From NCBI RefSeq assembly GCF_019800005.1, contig NZ_JABGCL010000025.1, positions 1-64,000 of the forward strand: a stretch of DNA of 64,000 bases, read 5' to 3'. The DNA is from Geminicoccus harenae (GTDB lineage: Bacteria; Pseudomonadota; Alphaproteobacteria; Geminicoccales; Geminicoccaceae). The notes below the pieces were generated by a model. That model was not told the origin of the DNA and searched no databases. It saw nothing but the letters and a program-made list of their open reading frames with translations. The translations under genes were made by a program, and so were the position numbers. Each line of letters begins with the position of its first letter. The first letter of the stretch is position 1. This document shows, in pieces, positions 20,073-29,655 of the stretch.

Positions 20073-20630
20073 ATGCGCCTGATCCCGGTCGCCGCTGCGG
20101 TTCTGCTCGCCCTGCCCGGCGCAGCGCTGGCGGACACGCCGCTGGCCCTGCTCAAGGCGGCGATGGCCGAGCGCCTTGCCGCCATGCCGGACGTCGCCCG
20201 CCACAAGTGGAACAGCGGTGCCGCCGTGGAAGACCGGGCGCAGGAGGCGCGGGTCGTCGAAGGGGCCGTGGCAGCGGGCCAGGAACTCGGCTTGGCGCCG
20301 GAGGTGGTCCGCAGCGTGGCCATCGCCCAGATCGAGGCCGCCAAGCTCGTGCAGTCCGCCCTGATCGAGCAGTGGCAGGCAGAAGCGGCTGCCAAATTCA
20401 CCGATGTGCCGGACCTGGCGGCCGTCCTGCGCCCGGCGATCGGCAGTGCCACCGAAGCCATCATCGGCAACCTGAAGCCGGCGGCGCCGGCGCTGCGGGA
20501 ATGTGCCGGGGCCGGCGAGCTGCGGGCGGTGCCGGAAGCACTGGCGTCCTATGCTGCGGCCTGGCAGGTGGCGGCCGATGGCGTGATCGCGGCACAAGGC
20601 GGTCCCGCACGGACCGCGTGCCCCGGCTGA
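20073..20630 (+). CDS. periplasmic chorismate mutase (AroQ gamma type)
   Basis: A 185-residue exported, all-helical enzyme converting chorismate to prephenate. A signal peptide ends at about LADT (residue 20). R34, K45 and D54 keep the spacing (11 and 9) that I recall for active-site residues of the secreted Mycobacterium tuberculosis enzyme, in MAERLAAM and RHKWNSGAAVEDR; Q94 falls where Gln or Glu contributes the catalytic side chain. The arginine three residues after the Asp is replaced by Q57. Secreted mutases are known in pathogens and plant-associated bacteria; their role is unclear. Single domain, no dehydratase fused. Confidence 0.8.
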   Translation: MRLIPVAAAVLLALPGAALADTPLALLKAAMAERLAAMPDVARHKWNSGAAVEDRAQEARVVEGAVAAGQELGLAPEVVRSVAIAQIEAAKLVQSALIEQWQAEAAAKFTDVPDLAAVLRPAIGSATEAIIGNLKPAAPALRECAGAGELRAVPEALASYAAAWQVAADGVIAAQGGPARTACPG

Positions 20631-20714
20631 GGCCGGATTTGCGCGCCACCGGCAGTACATTGTAGCCGGGCGAATGGATGCCCACTTCTTCATCCTCTGA
20701 TGGAGGAGATGGGG

Positions 20715-21719
20715 ATGGATCGATCCCTGGTTGAGCTGCACCATGACGGTGCAGCGCAGGACAGCTCGCCGCTGCCGGGACCCGGTGCCGCGGACGGCGA
20801 CGGCGTCCTGTTCGACGCCTATTCGCAGGCGGTGGTGACGGCGGCGGCCAGGGTCGCGCCGTCGGTCGGGCACCTGCAGGTGCGGGGCAGCGCCGGGCAG
20901 GGCACCGGCTCCGGCTTCCTGGTGACTCCGGACGGCTACATGCTGACCAACAGCCATGTGGTGAACGGGGCCAAGGACATCCGGGTGGGCTTCCCGGACG
21001 GCAGCCGCCACGTGGCCTACCTGGTCGGGGACGATCCGGACACCGATCTCGCGGTGGTGCAGGTCCATGGCAGCAGCCTGGTCGCGGTGGAGCTGGGCAC
21101 GACCTCGGGCCTGAAGGTCGGCCAGCTCGCACTCGCGATCGGCAACCCGCTGGGCTTCGACCACAGCGTCACCGCCGGCGTGGTGGGGGCGCTCGGGCGA
21201 TCGCTGCGTTCGCGCTCCGGCCGCTCGATCGACGACGTGATCCAGACCGATGCCGCCCTCAACCCCGGCAATTCCGGCGGACCGCTGGTCGATTCGCGCG
21301 GCCGGGCGATCGGGGTGAACACCGCGACGATCATGGGCGCCCAGGGCCTGTGCTTCGCCATCGGCATCGATACGGCCCGCTTCGTGCTCCAGGAGATCCT
21401 GCGGCACGGCCGGGTGCGCCGCGCTCATCTGGGCATTGCCGCGCAGACCGTGACCCTGCCCCGCCGGATCGTGTTCGCGCTGGGCCTGTTCGGCGAGACC
21501 GGCGTCCGGGTGGCGCAGGTGGAGCCCGGCAGCCCGGCTGACCGGGCCGGCCTGCTGGCCGGTGACCTGATTGTCGACCTGGACGGGATGCAGGTCCCGT
21601 CGGTGGATCGCCTGCACCGCCTCCTGGACGCCTCGATGATCGGGCGCGACGTGCCGATCCGCCTGCTGCGCAACGGTGCGGTCGTCGAGCGGCAGGTGGC
21701 GCTGCGGGCGCGAAGCTGA
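20715..21719 (+). CDS. HtrA/Deg-family serine protease with one PDZ domain
   Basis: A 334-residue trypsin-like protease. The triad is H81 in TNSHVV, D111 in DTDLAV and S187 in GNSGGPL. A single PDZ domain follows (about 245-330, GVRVAQVEPGSPADRAGL and GDLIVDLDG). No signal peptide or membrane anchor is visible, so unlike DegP/DegS it may stay in the cytoplasm or use an unrecognised route. ATG 20715 is chosen because GGAGGAG lies six bases upstream; ATG codons at 20700 and 20709 are alternatives. It stands alone and converges on xthA. Confidence 0.88.
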   Translation: MDRSLVELHHDGAAQDSSPLPGPGAADGDGVLFDAYSQAVVTAAARVAPSVGHLQVRGSAGQGTGSGFLVTPDGYMLTNSHVVNGAKDIRVGFPDGSRHVAYLVGDDPDTDLAVVQVHGSSLVAVELGTTSGLKVGQLALAIGNPLGFDHSVTAGVVGALGRSLRSRSGRSIDDVIQTDAALNPGNSGGPLVDSRGRAIGVNTATIMGAQGLCFAIGIDTARFVLQEILRHGRVRRAHLGIAAQTVTLPRRIVFALGLFGETGVRVAQVEPGSPADRAGLLAGDLIVDLDGMQVPSVDRLHRLLDASMIGRDVPIRLLRNGAVVERQVALRARS

Positions 21720-21792
21720 AGCCGGCCAGGGGGTCGATCACGCGTCTGCCGTCGATCCCGCTAGGTCGGCCTGATCCCGGTGGCGGTTCCCG

Positions 21793-22590
21793 TCAAAGAT
21801 CCAGATCCACCGTCACCGGGACATGGTCGGACGGCTGCTGCCAACCGCGTGCCTCCCGCAGGATCGAGCCGCCGGCCAGCCGGTCCTTGATCGCCGGCGA
21901 CAGCCAGACATGGTCCAGGCGCCGGCCGCGGTCGCTCAGCGCCCAGTCGCGGTTGCGGTACGACCACCAGGAATAGAGCTTGGCAGGCGGCGGGGTGAGC
22001 ACGCGCAGGGCATCGGTGAAGTCGTAGGCCCGCTGCAGGCGGAGCAGGGCCTCGACTTCCACCGGCGTGTGGGAAACGACGTTCAGGAGCTGTTTGTGGC
22101 TCCAGACGTCCTCCTCCAGCGGTGCGATGTTGAGGTCGCCTACCAGCACCATGGGCTGGTCGCGCGCCTCCATCCCCTCCAGCCAGTGGGTCATCTCCGC
22201 CAGCATCTCCAGCTTGTGCCGGAATTTCGGGTTGATCTCGGGGTCGGGAATGTCGCCGCCGGCCGGGACGTAGAAGTCGTGGATCTCCAGGCCGTTCTCC
22301 AGGGTGACGAAGCAGTGCCGGGCATGGTCGCTGCCGCACCAAGCCCTCGTACCCACCGAGTGGAACGGGCGCTTCGCCAGGATCGCCACGCCATGATAGG
22401 CCTTCTGGCCATAGACATGCTGGTGCCGGAAGCCGAGCGCGGCCAGGTCCGCGGTGGGAAAGCGCTCCGTCTCGATCTTGATCTCCTGCAGGCACAGGAC
22501 GTCCGGGTCGAGAATGTCGACGACTTGGCGGATCAGTTCCAGCCGGATCCGGATCGAGTTGACGTTCAGCGTGGTGATCCGCAGGGGCAA
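21793..22590 (-). CDS. xthA: exodeoxyribonuclease III
   Basis: A 265-residue AP endonuclease and 3-prime exonuclease of base excision repair. Typical segments are TLNVNSIR at the start, LCLQEIKIE with the metal-binding Glu, GDLNIAP, and C-terminal LDHVWLS and SDHVPV with the catalytic Asp-His. No ATG is near the expected start; TTG at 22590 with GGAG seven bases upstream gives the usual length (MPLRITTLN). It begins 38 bp after the tag stop on the same strand, forming a two-gene DNA repair operon. Confidence 0.93.
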   Translation of the reverse strand: MPLRITTLNVNSIRIRLELIRQVVDILDPDVLCLQEIKIETERFPTADLAALGFRHQHVYGQKAYHGVAILAKRPFHSVGTRAWCGSDHARHCFVTLENGLEIHDFYVPAGGDIPDPEINPKFRHKLEMLAEMTHWLEGMEARDQPMVLVGDLNIAPLEEDVWSHKQLLNVVSHTPVEVEALLRLQRAYDFTDALRVLTPPPAKLYSWWSYRNRDWALSDRGRRLDHVWLSPAIKDRLAGGSILREARGWQQPSDHVPVTVDLDL

Positions 22591-22628
22591 GATCGGCTCC
22601 AGGGTCGGATGAGGGAGGAAGGGTTCGC

Positions 22629-23258
22629 TCAGCGCGGGCGGACGAAGGCCGCGCGCAAGGCCTCGCAGGCCGGGCGGCAGGCACAGCCTTCCACATGGTC
22701 GTTGACCAGGCCGCAGGACTGCATGAAGGCATAGACGGTGGTGGGCCCCACGAAGCTCCAGCCGCGCTGGCGCAGCGCCTTGGACAGGGCGGTGGATTCC
22801 GCGGTCTTGCCCAGGGTCTTCAGCGTGGCGTGGTCGAAGCTCGCGGGCCTGGCCTCCGGCGGCGGCTCGAAACGCCAGACGAACGCGGCCAGGGAGCCGG
22901 CCTCTGCCCGCAGCTCCAGGTAGCGCCGGGCATTGTTCAGCACCGATTCGATCTTGCCGCGGTGGCGCACGATCCCGGCATCCTGGAGCAGGGCCTGGAC
23001 CTCGGCCGCGCCGAACCCGCACAGGGTCTCAGGGTCGAAGCCGCGAAAGGCCCGGCGGAAGTTCTCGCGCTTGCGCAGGATCGTGTGCCAGGACAGGCCG
23101 GACTGGAACCCTTCCAGGCAGAGCTTCTCGAACAGGCGGATGTCGTCGCCCACCGGGCGGCCCCATTCGGTGTCGTGGTAGCGCCGGTAGTCGTCATGGC
23201 CGCCATGCCACCAGCAACTGGCCGTTCCATCCGCGTCGAAGCGCAGGCCCGTGGTCAT
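22629..23258 (-). CDS. tag: DNA-3-methyladenine glycosylase I
   Basis: A 209-residue glycosylase that removes 3-methyladenine from DNA. Conserved text includes YHDTEWGRPV near the N-terminus, FQSGLSWHTILRKR, and the C-terminal NDHVEGC. C15, a His nearby, and the C-terminal His and Cys are placed to form the structural zinc site. GWSFVGPTTVYAFMQSCG is standard. It leads the operon with xthA, so both act in alkylation and abasic-site repair. Confidence 0.95.
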   Translation of the reverse strand: MTTGLRFDADGTASCWWHGGHDDYRRYHDTEWGRPVGDDIRLFEKLCLEGFQSGLSWHTILRKRENFRRAFRGFDPETLCGFGAAEVQALLQDAGIVRHRGKIESVLNNARRYLELRAEAGSLAAFVWRFEPPPEARPASFDHATLKTLGKTAESTALSKALRQRGWSFVGPTTVYAFMQSCGLVNDHVEGCACRPACEALRAAFVRPR

Positions 23259-23376
23259 CCCTCATCCCGCTGTCGAAGGCGCGCCAGACCTACCAGTTGC
23301 GGCCAGCGGTTGCACCCCGAACCTCGGGGCGGCAGGTTCGGCGCGCTGCCATGGCCGGCAGCAAGAGGGAGGCGGA

Positions 23377-24147
23377 ATGTCCGAGTTCGTTAAACGGTTT
23401 AGCCTGTCCGGGCGCAAGGCGCTGGTGACCGGCGCCAGCAAGGGGATCGGGGCGGCGACCTGTGCGGTGCTGGCCGATGCCGGTGCGGACATCGTGGCGG
23501 TCGGCCGCGACCAGGCCGGGCTGGAGGAGGCGAGGGAAGCGGTGGAGCGGATCGGCCGGCGCTGCCTGACGATCGTGGCCGACCTCGGCACGGTCGAGGG
23601 GCCGCGTCGGGCCTGTGCCCAGGCGCTGAAGGAATGGGGGACGATCGACATCCTGGTGAACAATGCCGGGATCGCACGGGTATTCCCGGCCCTGGAGCAC
23701 AGTGTCGAGGACTGGGACGAGGTGATGGCGGTCAACCTGCGGGCCCCGTTCCTGTTCGCCCAGGCCCTGGCCCCGGCCATGATCGCGCAGCGCTGGGGCA
23801 AGATCATCAATGTCAGCTCGACCGCCGGCAAGGCCGCGGTGCTCGACCATGCCGCCTACTGCGCGTCCAAGGCCGGCGTGAACATATTGGGCCAGTGCCT
23901 GACGCTGGAGTGGGCCAAGCACAACATCCAGGTCAACGCGGTCTGCCCGACCGTCACGCTGACGCCGATGGGGCGCAAGGTCTGGGGGCCGCCGGAGAAG
24001 GGCGACCCGCAGAAGGCGAAGATCCCGATGGGGCGGTTCCTCGAGCCGATCGAGGTCGCGGATGCCATCCTGTTCCTGGCTTCCGACGCATCGAACATGA
24101 TCACGGGCGAGACGATCGTCGTGGACGGCGGCTACCTGGCCGCCTGA
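23377..24147 (+). CDS. short-chain dehydrogenase/reductase
   Basis: A 256-residue classical SDR that uses NAD(P)H to oxidise or reduce an alcohol or keto substrate. The cofactor loop TGASKGIG is near 20-27, NNAGIA near 95, the catalytic Ser in INVSSTAGK, and Tyr/Lys in YCASKAG. The C-terminus VDGGYLAA is typical of sugar or fatty-acid type SDRs; the text resembles gluconate-5-dehydrogenase-like enzymes, which is only a hint. GAGGCGGA precedes ATG 23377. Substrate unknown; it has no operon partner. Confidence 0.88.
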   Translation: MSEFVKRFSLSGRKALVTGASKGIGAATCAVLADAGADIVAVGRDQAGLEEAREAVERIGRRCLTIVADLGTVEGPRRACAQALKEWGTIDILVNNAGIARVFPALEHSVEDWDEVMAVNLRAPFLFAQALAPAMIAQRWGKIINVSSTAGKAAVLDHAAYCASKAGVNILGQCLTLEWAKHNIQVNAVCPTVTLTPMGRKVWGPPEKGDPQKAKIPMGRFLEPIEVADAILFLASDASNMITGETIVVDGGYLAA

Positions 24148-24482
24148 TCCAGCCCGGCTCCTGATGCTTCCAACAGGGCGGCCGCACCCGATCCCGGGGC
24201 AGCCGCCCATGCCGCCCGCGCACCTGCGGGGCGAAGCGATCTCCGGTCGTTCCAGCCATTACATCCCCGTAACCTGTTCATGGGAATGAACCCAAAGACA
24301 CGTCGGTAAGCAGGTGCCGGCGCAAGGGTTCGGCCGGCCCGTGTCCAGCCTGATCGTGCGCCGCAGCACGATGAATTATGCTTCATTTCCGGAAAATACG
24401 TAGATTAATCTTACAAACGTGCCATTTCCGGCTGGCGGGCGGTCGGTCCGCGGGTAGTCTTGCACAAGTCGGACAACAAGAA
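24148..24482. promoter_or_regulatory. 335-bp spacer with a palindrome, upstream of the propeller-protein genes
   Basis: No gene is seen. A possible hairpin (GGGCGGC at 24176-24182 with GCCGCCC at 24202-24208) follows the SDR stop. A perfect inverted repeat GTTCAT-GGGA-ATGAAC lies at 24276-24291 and could be an operator. The last 120 bases become AT-rich, as expected for a promoter of the next gene, but no clear box pair is visible. Confidence 0.45.
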
Positions 24483-25922
24483 ATGACCTACTTCAGCAGC
24501 GCTCGGTGGAGTGCGGCCGTCCTGCTCTTTGGGCTGACTGCGGCGACTGCCATGCCGGCGGAGCAGGCTGTGGCGGCAGACAAGCTCGGCGACCGGATCA
24601 ATCTGCACCGCGTGCCATCCCGCGGCATGGAGTATGTCGCGACCTCGCGTGCCGGCGCCTCGACCGCCGCCAAGTCATCGCTGTCGGCCAAAGTCGAGCT
24701 CAAGATCGAGCTGGACGGCGATCCGCTGCTGAACGTCTATTCGAGCGTTCTGCCGCTGGACTACAATGGGAACGGCACGACCGAGTTCCTGCACTGGAAC
24801 GGTCACCGGATCATGCGGCTCTACGGCCAGGCCGGCAACAAGCTGTGGCAGGTCACCAACAGCTCCGGGCGGCGCCTGACCAACGTATCCTTCATCCACC
24901 GTGACGGCGCCGCCATCCTGGACCTGAATGGTGACGGCAAGGACGACGTGCTCCACTGCTGGCAGTCCGGCTCCACCAAGCTGCTGGTGGCCCGCAATGG
25001 TGCCAACGGCAAGGAGATCCGCCGCGCCAGCCTCGCGGGGCAGAGCAACGGCGAGTCCGCCTGGTGCAAGATTTCCGTCTACCGCAAGCAGTCCGACAAG
25101 AAGCCGATCGTGCTGGTGGCAGCACAGCAGCCGGGCGGTACGGCGAAGTGCGACGGCAAGAACTGGGTCGACAACTGGACCCGGGTCATCGCCTACGACA
25201 CCAATCTGAAGCAGCTCTGGACCACCGACATCTGCCATGCCGGCCACCAGACCGCCGGCGTGGACGCCAACAATGACGGATACCAGGAGTATTTCTTCGT
25301 CGGCAAGTACGCGCTGGACTTCAATGGCAAGGTGCGCTGCAGCCTGAAGGGCTGGTCGTCCGGTGACCATGTCGACGCCATCCGGGTCGCCAGGCTGGAT
25401 CCCGAGTCATCCCGGGTCCATGCAGTGGCGGTGGGCATGACCGGCGGCGGCGCCTTCGACGCCAGCAACTGCAAGTGGCTGTGGGGCTTCTCCAAGACCA
25501 TCAAGAACCCGCAGGAACTGTCGATCGCCCAGCTCGACCCGGCCCCCAAGCCGCTGTCGGTGACCGTCACCCAGCGCGGCTCCGAGGCCAGCCCCAAGAC
25601 CTATGTCCTCAATGCCGACGGCAAGATCGTGCGCACGATCGGGGCGCGGATCATCCCGATGCAGAACGCGGAACTCGATGGCAACGGCCGCACCGACGAG
25701 ATCGTCGCCATGTTTGGTGAAGTATTCACGGGCTCCGGCAAGCAACTGCTCTCCAGGAACTGGTTCTGGAACCTGAAGGGCAGCAAGGTGAAGACCGTGC
25801 CGAGCTCCAACGTCTACGACCACTGGGCTGCCTTCCCGCTCCTGGTCGACGTGGACAAGGACGGCCGGGACGAGATGGTGGTGTGGGGCCAGAGCCTGAT
25901 CGCCACCGCCGAAATCCGCTGA
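24483..25922 (+). CDS. secreted FG-GAP/VCBS-like beta-propeller protein, copy 1
   Basis: A 479-residue protein with a signal peptide (AVLLFGLTAATAMP, cleavage near AVAA at residue 32). The mature part has repeated calcium-loop-like motifs: DYNGNGTTE, DLNGDGKDD, DANNDGYQE, DGNGRTDE and DVDKDGRDE, spaced as in FG-GAP/VCBS propeller blades. Six cysteines in the mature protein match the six of the next gene exactly, suggesting three disulfides. The stretch around CHAGHQTAGVDANNDG through SGDHVDAIRV recalls, from memory, the propeller of family-11 rhamnogalacturonan lyases, but catalytic identity is unproven. It is followed by a terminator and then by its paralogue. Confidence 0.75.
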   Translation: MTYFSSARWSAAVLLFGLTAATAMPAEQAVAADKLGDRINLHRVPSRGMEYVATSRAGASTAAKSSLSAKVELKIELDGDPLLNVYSSVLPLDYNGNGTTEFLHWNGHRIMRLYGQAGNKLWQVTNSSGRRLTNVSFIHRDGAAILDLNGDGKDDVLHCWQSGSTKLLVARNGANGKEIRRASLAGQSNGESAWCKISVYRKQSDKKPIVLVAAQQPGGTAKCDGKNWVDNWTRVIAYDTNLKQLWTTDICHAGHQTAGVDANNDGYQEYFFVGKYALDFNGKVRCSLKGWSSGDHVDAIRVARLDPESSRVHAVAVGMTGGGAFDASNCKWLWGFSKTIKNPQELSIAQLDPAPKPLSVTVTQRGSEASPKTYVLNADGKIVRTIGARIIPMQNAELDGNGRTDEIVAMFGEVFTGSGKQLLSRNWFWNLKGSKVKTVPSSNVYDHWAAFPLLVDVDKDGRDEMVVWGQSLIATAEIR

Positions 25923-25932
25923 CACGACCGCA

Positions 25933-25953
25933 CCGCCCGCCGTTTGCGGGCGG
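25933..25953 (+). terminator. terminator after propeller-protein copy 1
   Basis: CCGCCCGC and GCGGGCGG form a perfect 8-bp stem around a CGTTT loop, ten bases past the stop. A CCTTTTCC stretch follows after eight bases. The two paralogues are therefore probably separate transcripts. Confidence 0.65.
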
Positions 25954-26202
25954 TACCGGCCTTTTCCGTCTTGCCTCCTGGTAATCTTGGCCCTGCGTCA
26001 TCGCTGACGCTTGAGTTGGCGGGGTTGCAGCGCTGACGCGGCGCTGTAGAAGAAATTCTTCCTCGTTTTCCGAAAACTCCGGAATGAAAACTCGTTAATC
26101 TGGCAAGATATGATGGCATCGAGGACACCTGTATTGTCAGTTTCCCGAAAGCGGGAAGATCATTCTTTCCCTGAGACCCGGTACGTGATCAGGAAATCAG
26201 AC

Positions 26203-27660
26203 ATGAAGCTTCAGCAAGCCGCCGGACGGCCACGCGTGTTCTCGATGATGGGTCTGGGCCTGCTGGCAATGCTGACGGCCGGCACCGCCTTGCCGGAAAC
26301 GACCCAGGCTGCGGACCTGGGGCTCAAGCTCAAGGACCGCGTCCTGCTCCATCGCAACGCGCCGCGCGGCATGGAATACGTGCCCACGTCCCGCGCCGGC
26401 TCCTCGGCCAAGGGCAAGACCGCGCTGAAGGTCAAGGTCGTCCGGAAGATCAACCTGGACGGCAACGCCATCGACAATGCCTATTCCAGCCTCCTGCCGA
26501 TCGACAGCAACAACGACGGCAAGTACGGCTTCGTCCACTGGAACGGCCACCGCATCATGCGGGTGTATGATCCCGCCGGAAAGAAGCTCTGGCAGGTGAC
26601 CAACGGCTCGGCGCGCCGGCAGGGTTCCGAGGCCTTCATCCATCGCGACACCGCCGCGATCATGAACATGAACGGCAACAAGAAGCCGGACATCCTCCAC
26701 TGCTGGCAGAAGGGCTCGAGCAAGGTCCTGGTCGCCCGTGAAGGTGCCACCGGCAAGGAGATCCGCCGGGTCACCCTGGACAGCCAGAGCAACGGCCCCA
26801 CCGCCTATTGCCGGATCGCGATCTATCGCCAGCAGTCCAACAAGAAGCCGATCATCCTGGTGGCGCATCAGCAGCCGGGCGGCAGCGGCAAGTGCAGCAA
26901 GAAGAACTGGGTCGACAACTGGACCCGGGTCGTCGCCTTCGACACCAACTTGAAGAAGCTCTGGCATCGCGACACCTGCCATGCCGGCCACCAGACCGCA
27001 GGCGTGGATGCCAACAACGACGGCTACCATGAGTATTTCTTCGTCGGCAAGTATGCCATGGACTTCAAGGGCAAGGTCCGCTGCACGCTGAGCGGCTGGC
27101 CGTCCGGCGATCATGTCGACGCCGTGCGGATCGCGAAGCTCAGCCCCAAGTCCTCGCAGCTCACCGCCGTCGCGGTCGGTCACACGGGTGGCGGGGCATT
27201 CAACGCCAGCAACTGCAAGCGGCTCTGGAAGGCTCCGGTCAAGAATCCGCAGGAACTGGCGATCGCCCAGCTCGATCCGGCGCCCAAGGACCTCTCGATC
27301 ACCATGACCCAGCGTGGGACCGAGAAGAACCCCAAGACCTACGTGCTCAACAAGAACGGCAAGGTGGTCCGCACGATCAGCCGGCGGATCCTGCCGATGC
27401 AGAACGCCCAGCTCGACGGCGACAAGCGCACCGACGAACTGGTTGCGATGTTCGGCGAGGTGTTCAACGGCAGCGGCAAGCCGATCCTGACCAAGGGCTG
27501 GTACTGGAACCTGAAGGGCAACAAGGTGAAGGAGAAGTCGACCTCCAACGTCTATGACCGCTGGGTGGCCTTCCCGATCCTGTTCGACGTGGACAACGAC
27601 AAGCGCGAAGAGATCGTGACCTGGGGGCAGAGCCTGATCGTGGTCGGCCGGCCGGGCTGA
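26203..27660 (+). CDS. secreted FG-GAP/VCBS-like beta-propeller protein, copy 2
   Basis: A 485-residue paralogue of the preceding gene, clearly alignable over its whole length, with signal peptide MGLGLLAMLTAGTALP and cleavage near TQAA. The six cysteines are all kept (HCWQKG, YCRI, GKCSKK, DTCHAG, VRCTLS, SNCKRL). Its calcium-like loops are partly degraded (NMNGNKKPD, DGDKRTDE, DVDNDKREE), and lysine is much more frequent than in copy 1, so metal binding and surface charge may differ. ATG 26203 is preceded by an AT-rich 280-bp spacer of its own. Function unknown; a tandem duplication followed by divergence is plain. Confidence 0.75.
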   Translation: MKLQQAAGRPRVFSMMGLGLLAMLTAGTALPETTQAADLGLKLKDRVLLHRNAPRGMEYVPTSRAGSSAKGKTALKVKVVRKINLDGNAIDNAYSSLLPIDSNNDGKYGFVHWNGHRIMRVYDPAGKKLWQVTNGSARRQGSEAFIHRDTAAIMNMNGNKKPDILHCWQKGSSKVLVAREGATGKEIRRVTLDSQSNGPTAYCRIAIYRQQSNKKPIILVAHQQPGGSGKCSKKNWVDNWTRVVAFDTNLKKLWHRDTCHAGHQTAGVDANNDGYHEYFFVGKYAMDFKGKVRCTLSGWPSGDHVDAVRIAKLSPKSSQLTAVAVGHTGGGAFNASNCKRLWKAPVKNPQELAIAQLDPAPKDLSITMTQRGTEKNPKTYVLNKNGKVVRTISRRILPMQNAQLDGDKRTDELVAMFGEVFNGSGKPILTKGWYWNLKGNKVKEKSTSNVYDRWVAFPILFDVDNDKREEIVTWGQSLIVVGRPG

Positions 27661-27686
27661 CCCGCGGCTCGATCGCTGCTCGATGC

Positions 27687-27708
27687 GGGGGGAGCTTCGG
27701 CTCCCCCC
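27687..27708 (+). terminator. UUCG-loop terminator after propeller-protein copy 2
   Basis: GGGGGGAGC pairs perfectly with GCTCCCCCC around a TTCG tetraloop, followed by TTGTCGTTTC. It separates this gene from the convergent polyamine transporter operon. Confidence 0.75.
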
Positions 27709-27739
27709 TTGTCGTTTCGGGACGGGATGCTCTCCGGGA

Positions 27740-28828
<1,089 letters not shown>

Positions 28829-28830
28829 GG

Positions 28831-29655
28831 TCAGCCGACGCCCTCCGAAGGCTTTTGGAACTTCAGCGCGATCACCGTCAAAAGGACGGTGAACAGGATC
28901 AGGATGGTCGAGGCGGCGTTCACCTCAGGGGTCACGCTCTGGCGGACCATCGAGTAGATCTTGACCGGGAAGGTGATCGTCTCGGGGCCGCTGGTGAAGA
29001 AGGTGATCACGAAGTCGTCCAGCGACAGGGTCATCGCCAGCAGCGCGCCGGCGATCAGCCCGGTCTTCATGTAGGGCAGGGTGACGTTCCAGAAGGTCTG
29101 CCACTCCGAGGCGCCCAGGTCCTTGGACGCCTCCTCCAGCGAGCGGTCGAAGCCCTCCATGCGGGCGCGCACCACCACCGCCACGAACGGGAAGCTGAAC
29201 ACGACATGGCCGATGATCACCTGGCTCAGGTTGAGCGGCCAGGGCAGGCCCGTCGGCCAGCCGGCCCGGGCGTAGAACACCAGCAGCGCCACCCCTAGGC
29301 AGATCTCGGGGATCACGATCGGCAGGGCGGCGACCCCGTCCAGCACCGGCTTGCCCGGGAAGCGGAAGCGGTAGAGGCCCAGCGCCAGGAGTCCGCCCAG
29401 GATCACCGACAGCACCGTCGAGATCAGGGCGATCATGATCGAGTTGGTGAAGGCCTCGATCAGCGACGCGTTGTTCAGCGCCCGGCCGTACCAGTCGGTG
29501 GTGAACCCGGTCCAGACGATGTTGCGGCGCGACTGGTTGAAGGAGAAGGCGACCAGGATGACGATCGGCGCGTAGAGGAACACGAACACGGCGAGCAGCC
29601 ACAGCCGTACCCAGCCGCGCCGGGTGAACTCCAGGGGCCCGATCGGGTTACGCAT
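28831..29655 (-). CDS. potC: polyamine ABC transporter permease (PotC/PotI type)
   Basis: A 274-residue inner-membrane permease with six predicted helices. The EAA loop that contacts the ATPase reads EASKDLGASEWQTFWNVTLP. A FYARAGWPTGLPWPL insert links helices 4 and 5. It overlaps the other permease gene by eight bases, so the two are coupled and surely form the transmembrane pair. Confidence 0.9.
   Translation of the reverse strand: MRNPIGPLEFTRRGWVRLWLLAVFVFLYAPIVILVAFSFNQSRRNIVWTGFTTDWYGRALNNASLIEAFTNSIMIALISTVLSVILGGLLALGLYRFRFPGKPVLDGVAALPIVIPEICLGVALLVFYARAGWPTGLPWPLNLSQVIIGHVVFSFPFVAVVVRARMEGFDRSLEEASKDLGASEWQTFWNVTLPYMKTGLIAGALLAMTLSLDDFVITFFTSGPETITFPVKIYSMVRQSVTPEVNAASTILILFTVLLTVIALKFQKPSEGVG

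Noticed and set aside
22591..23022. Extension of the exonuclease III frame upstream of TTG 22590
   Set aside because: It lies wholly inside tag in another frame and precedes the conserved family start.
24148..24482. Phage attachment site or insertion-sequence scar near the propeller genes
   Set aside because: No integrase, transposase, tRNA gene or flanking direct repeat was seen; only one short palindrome.
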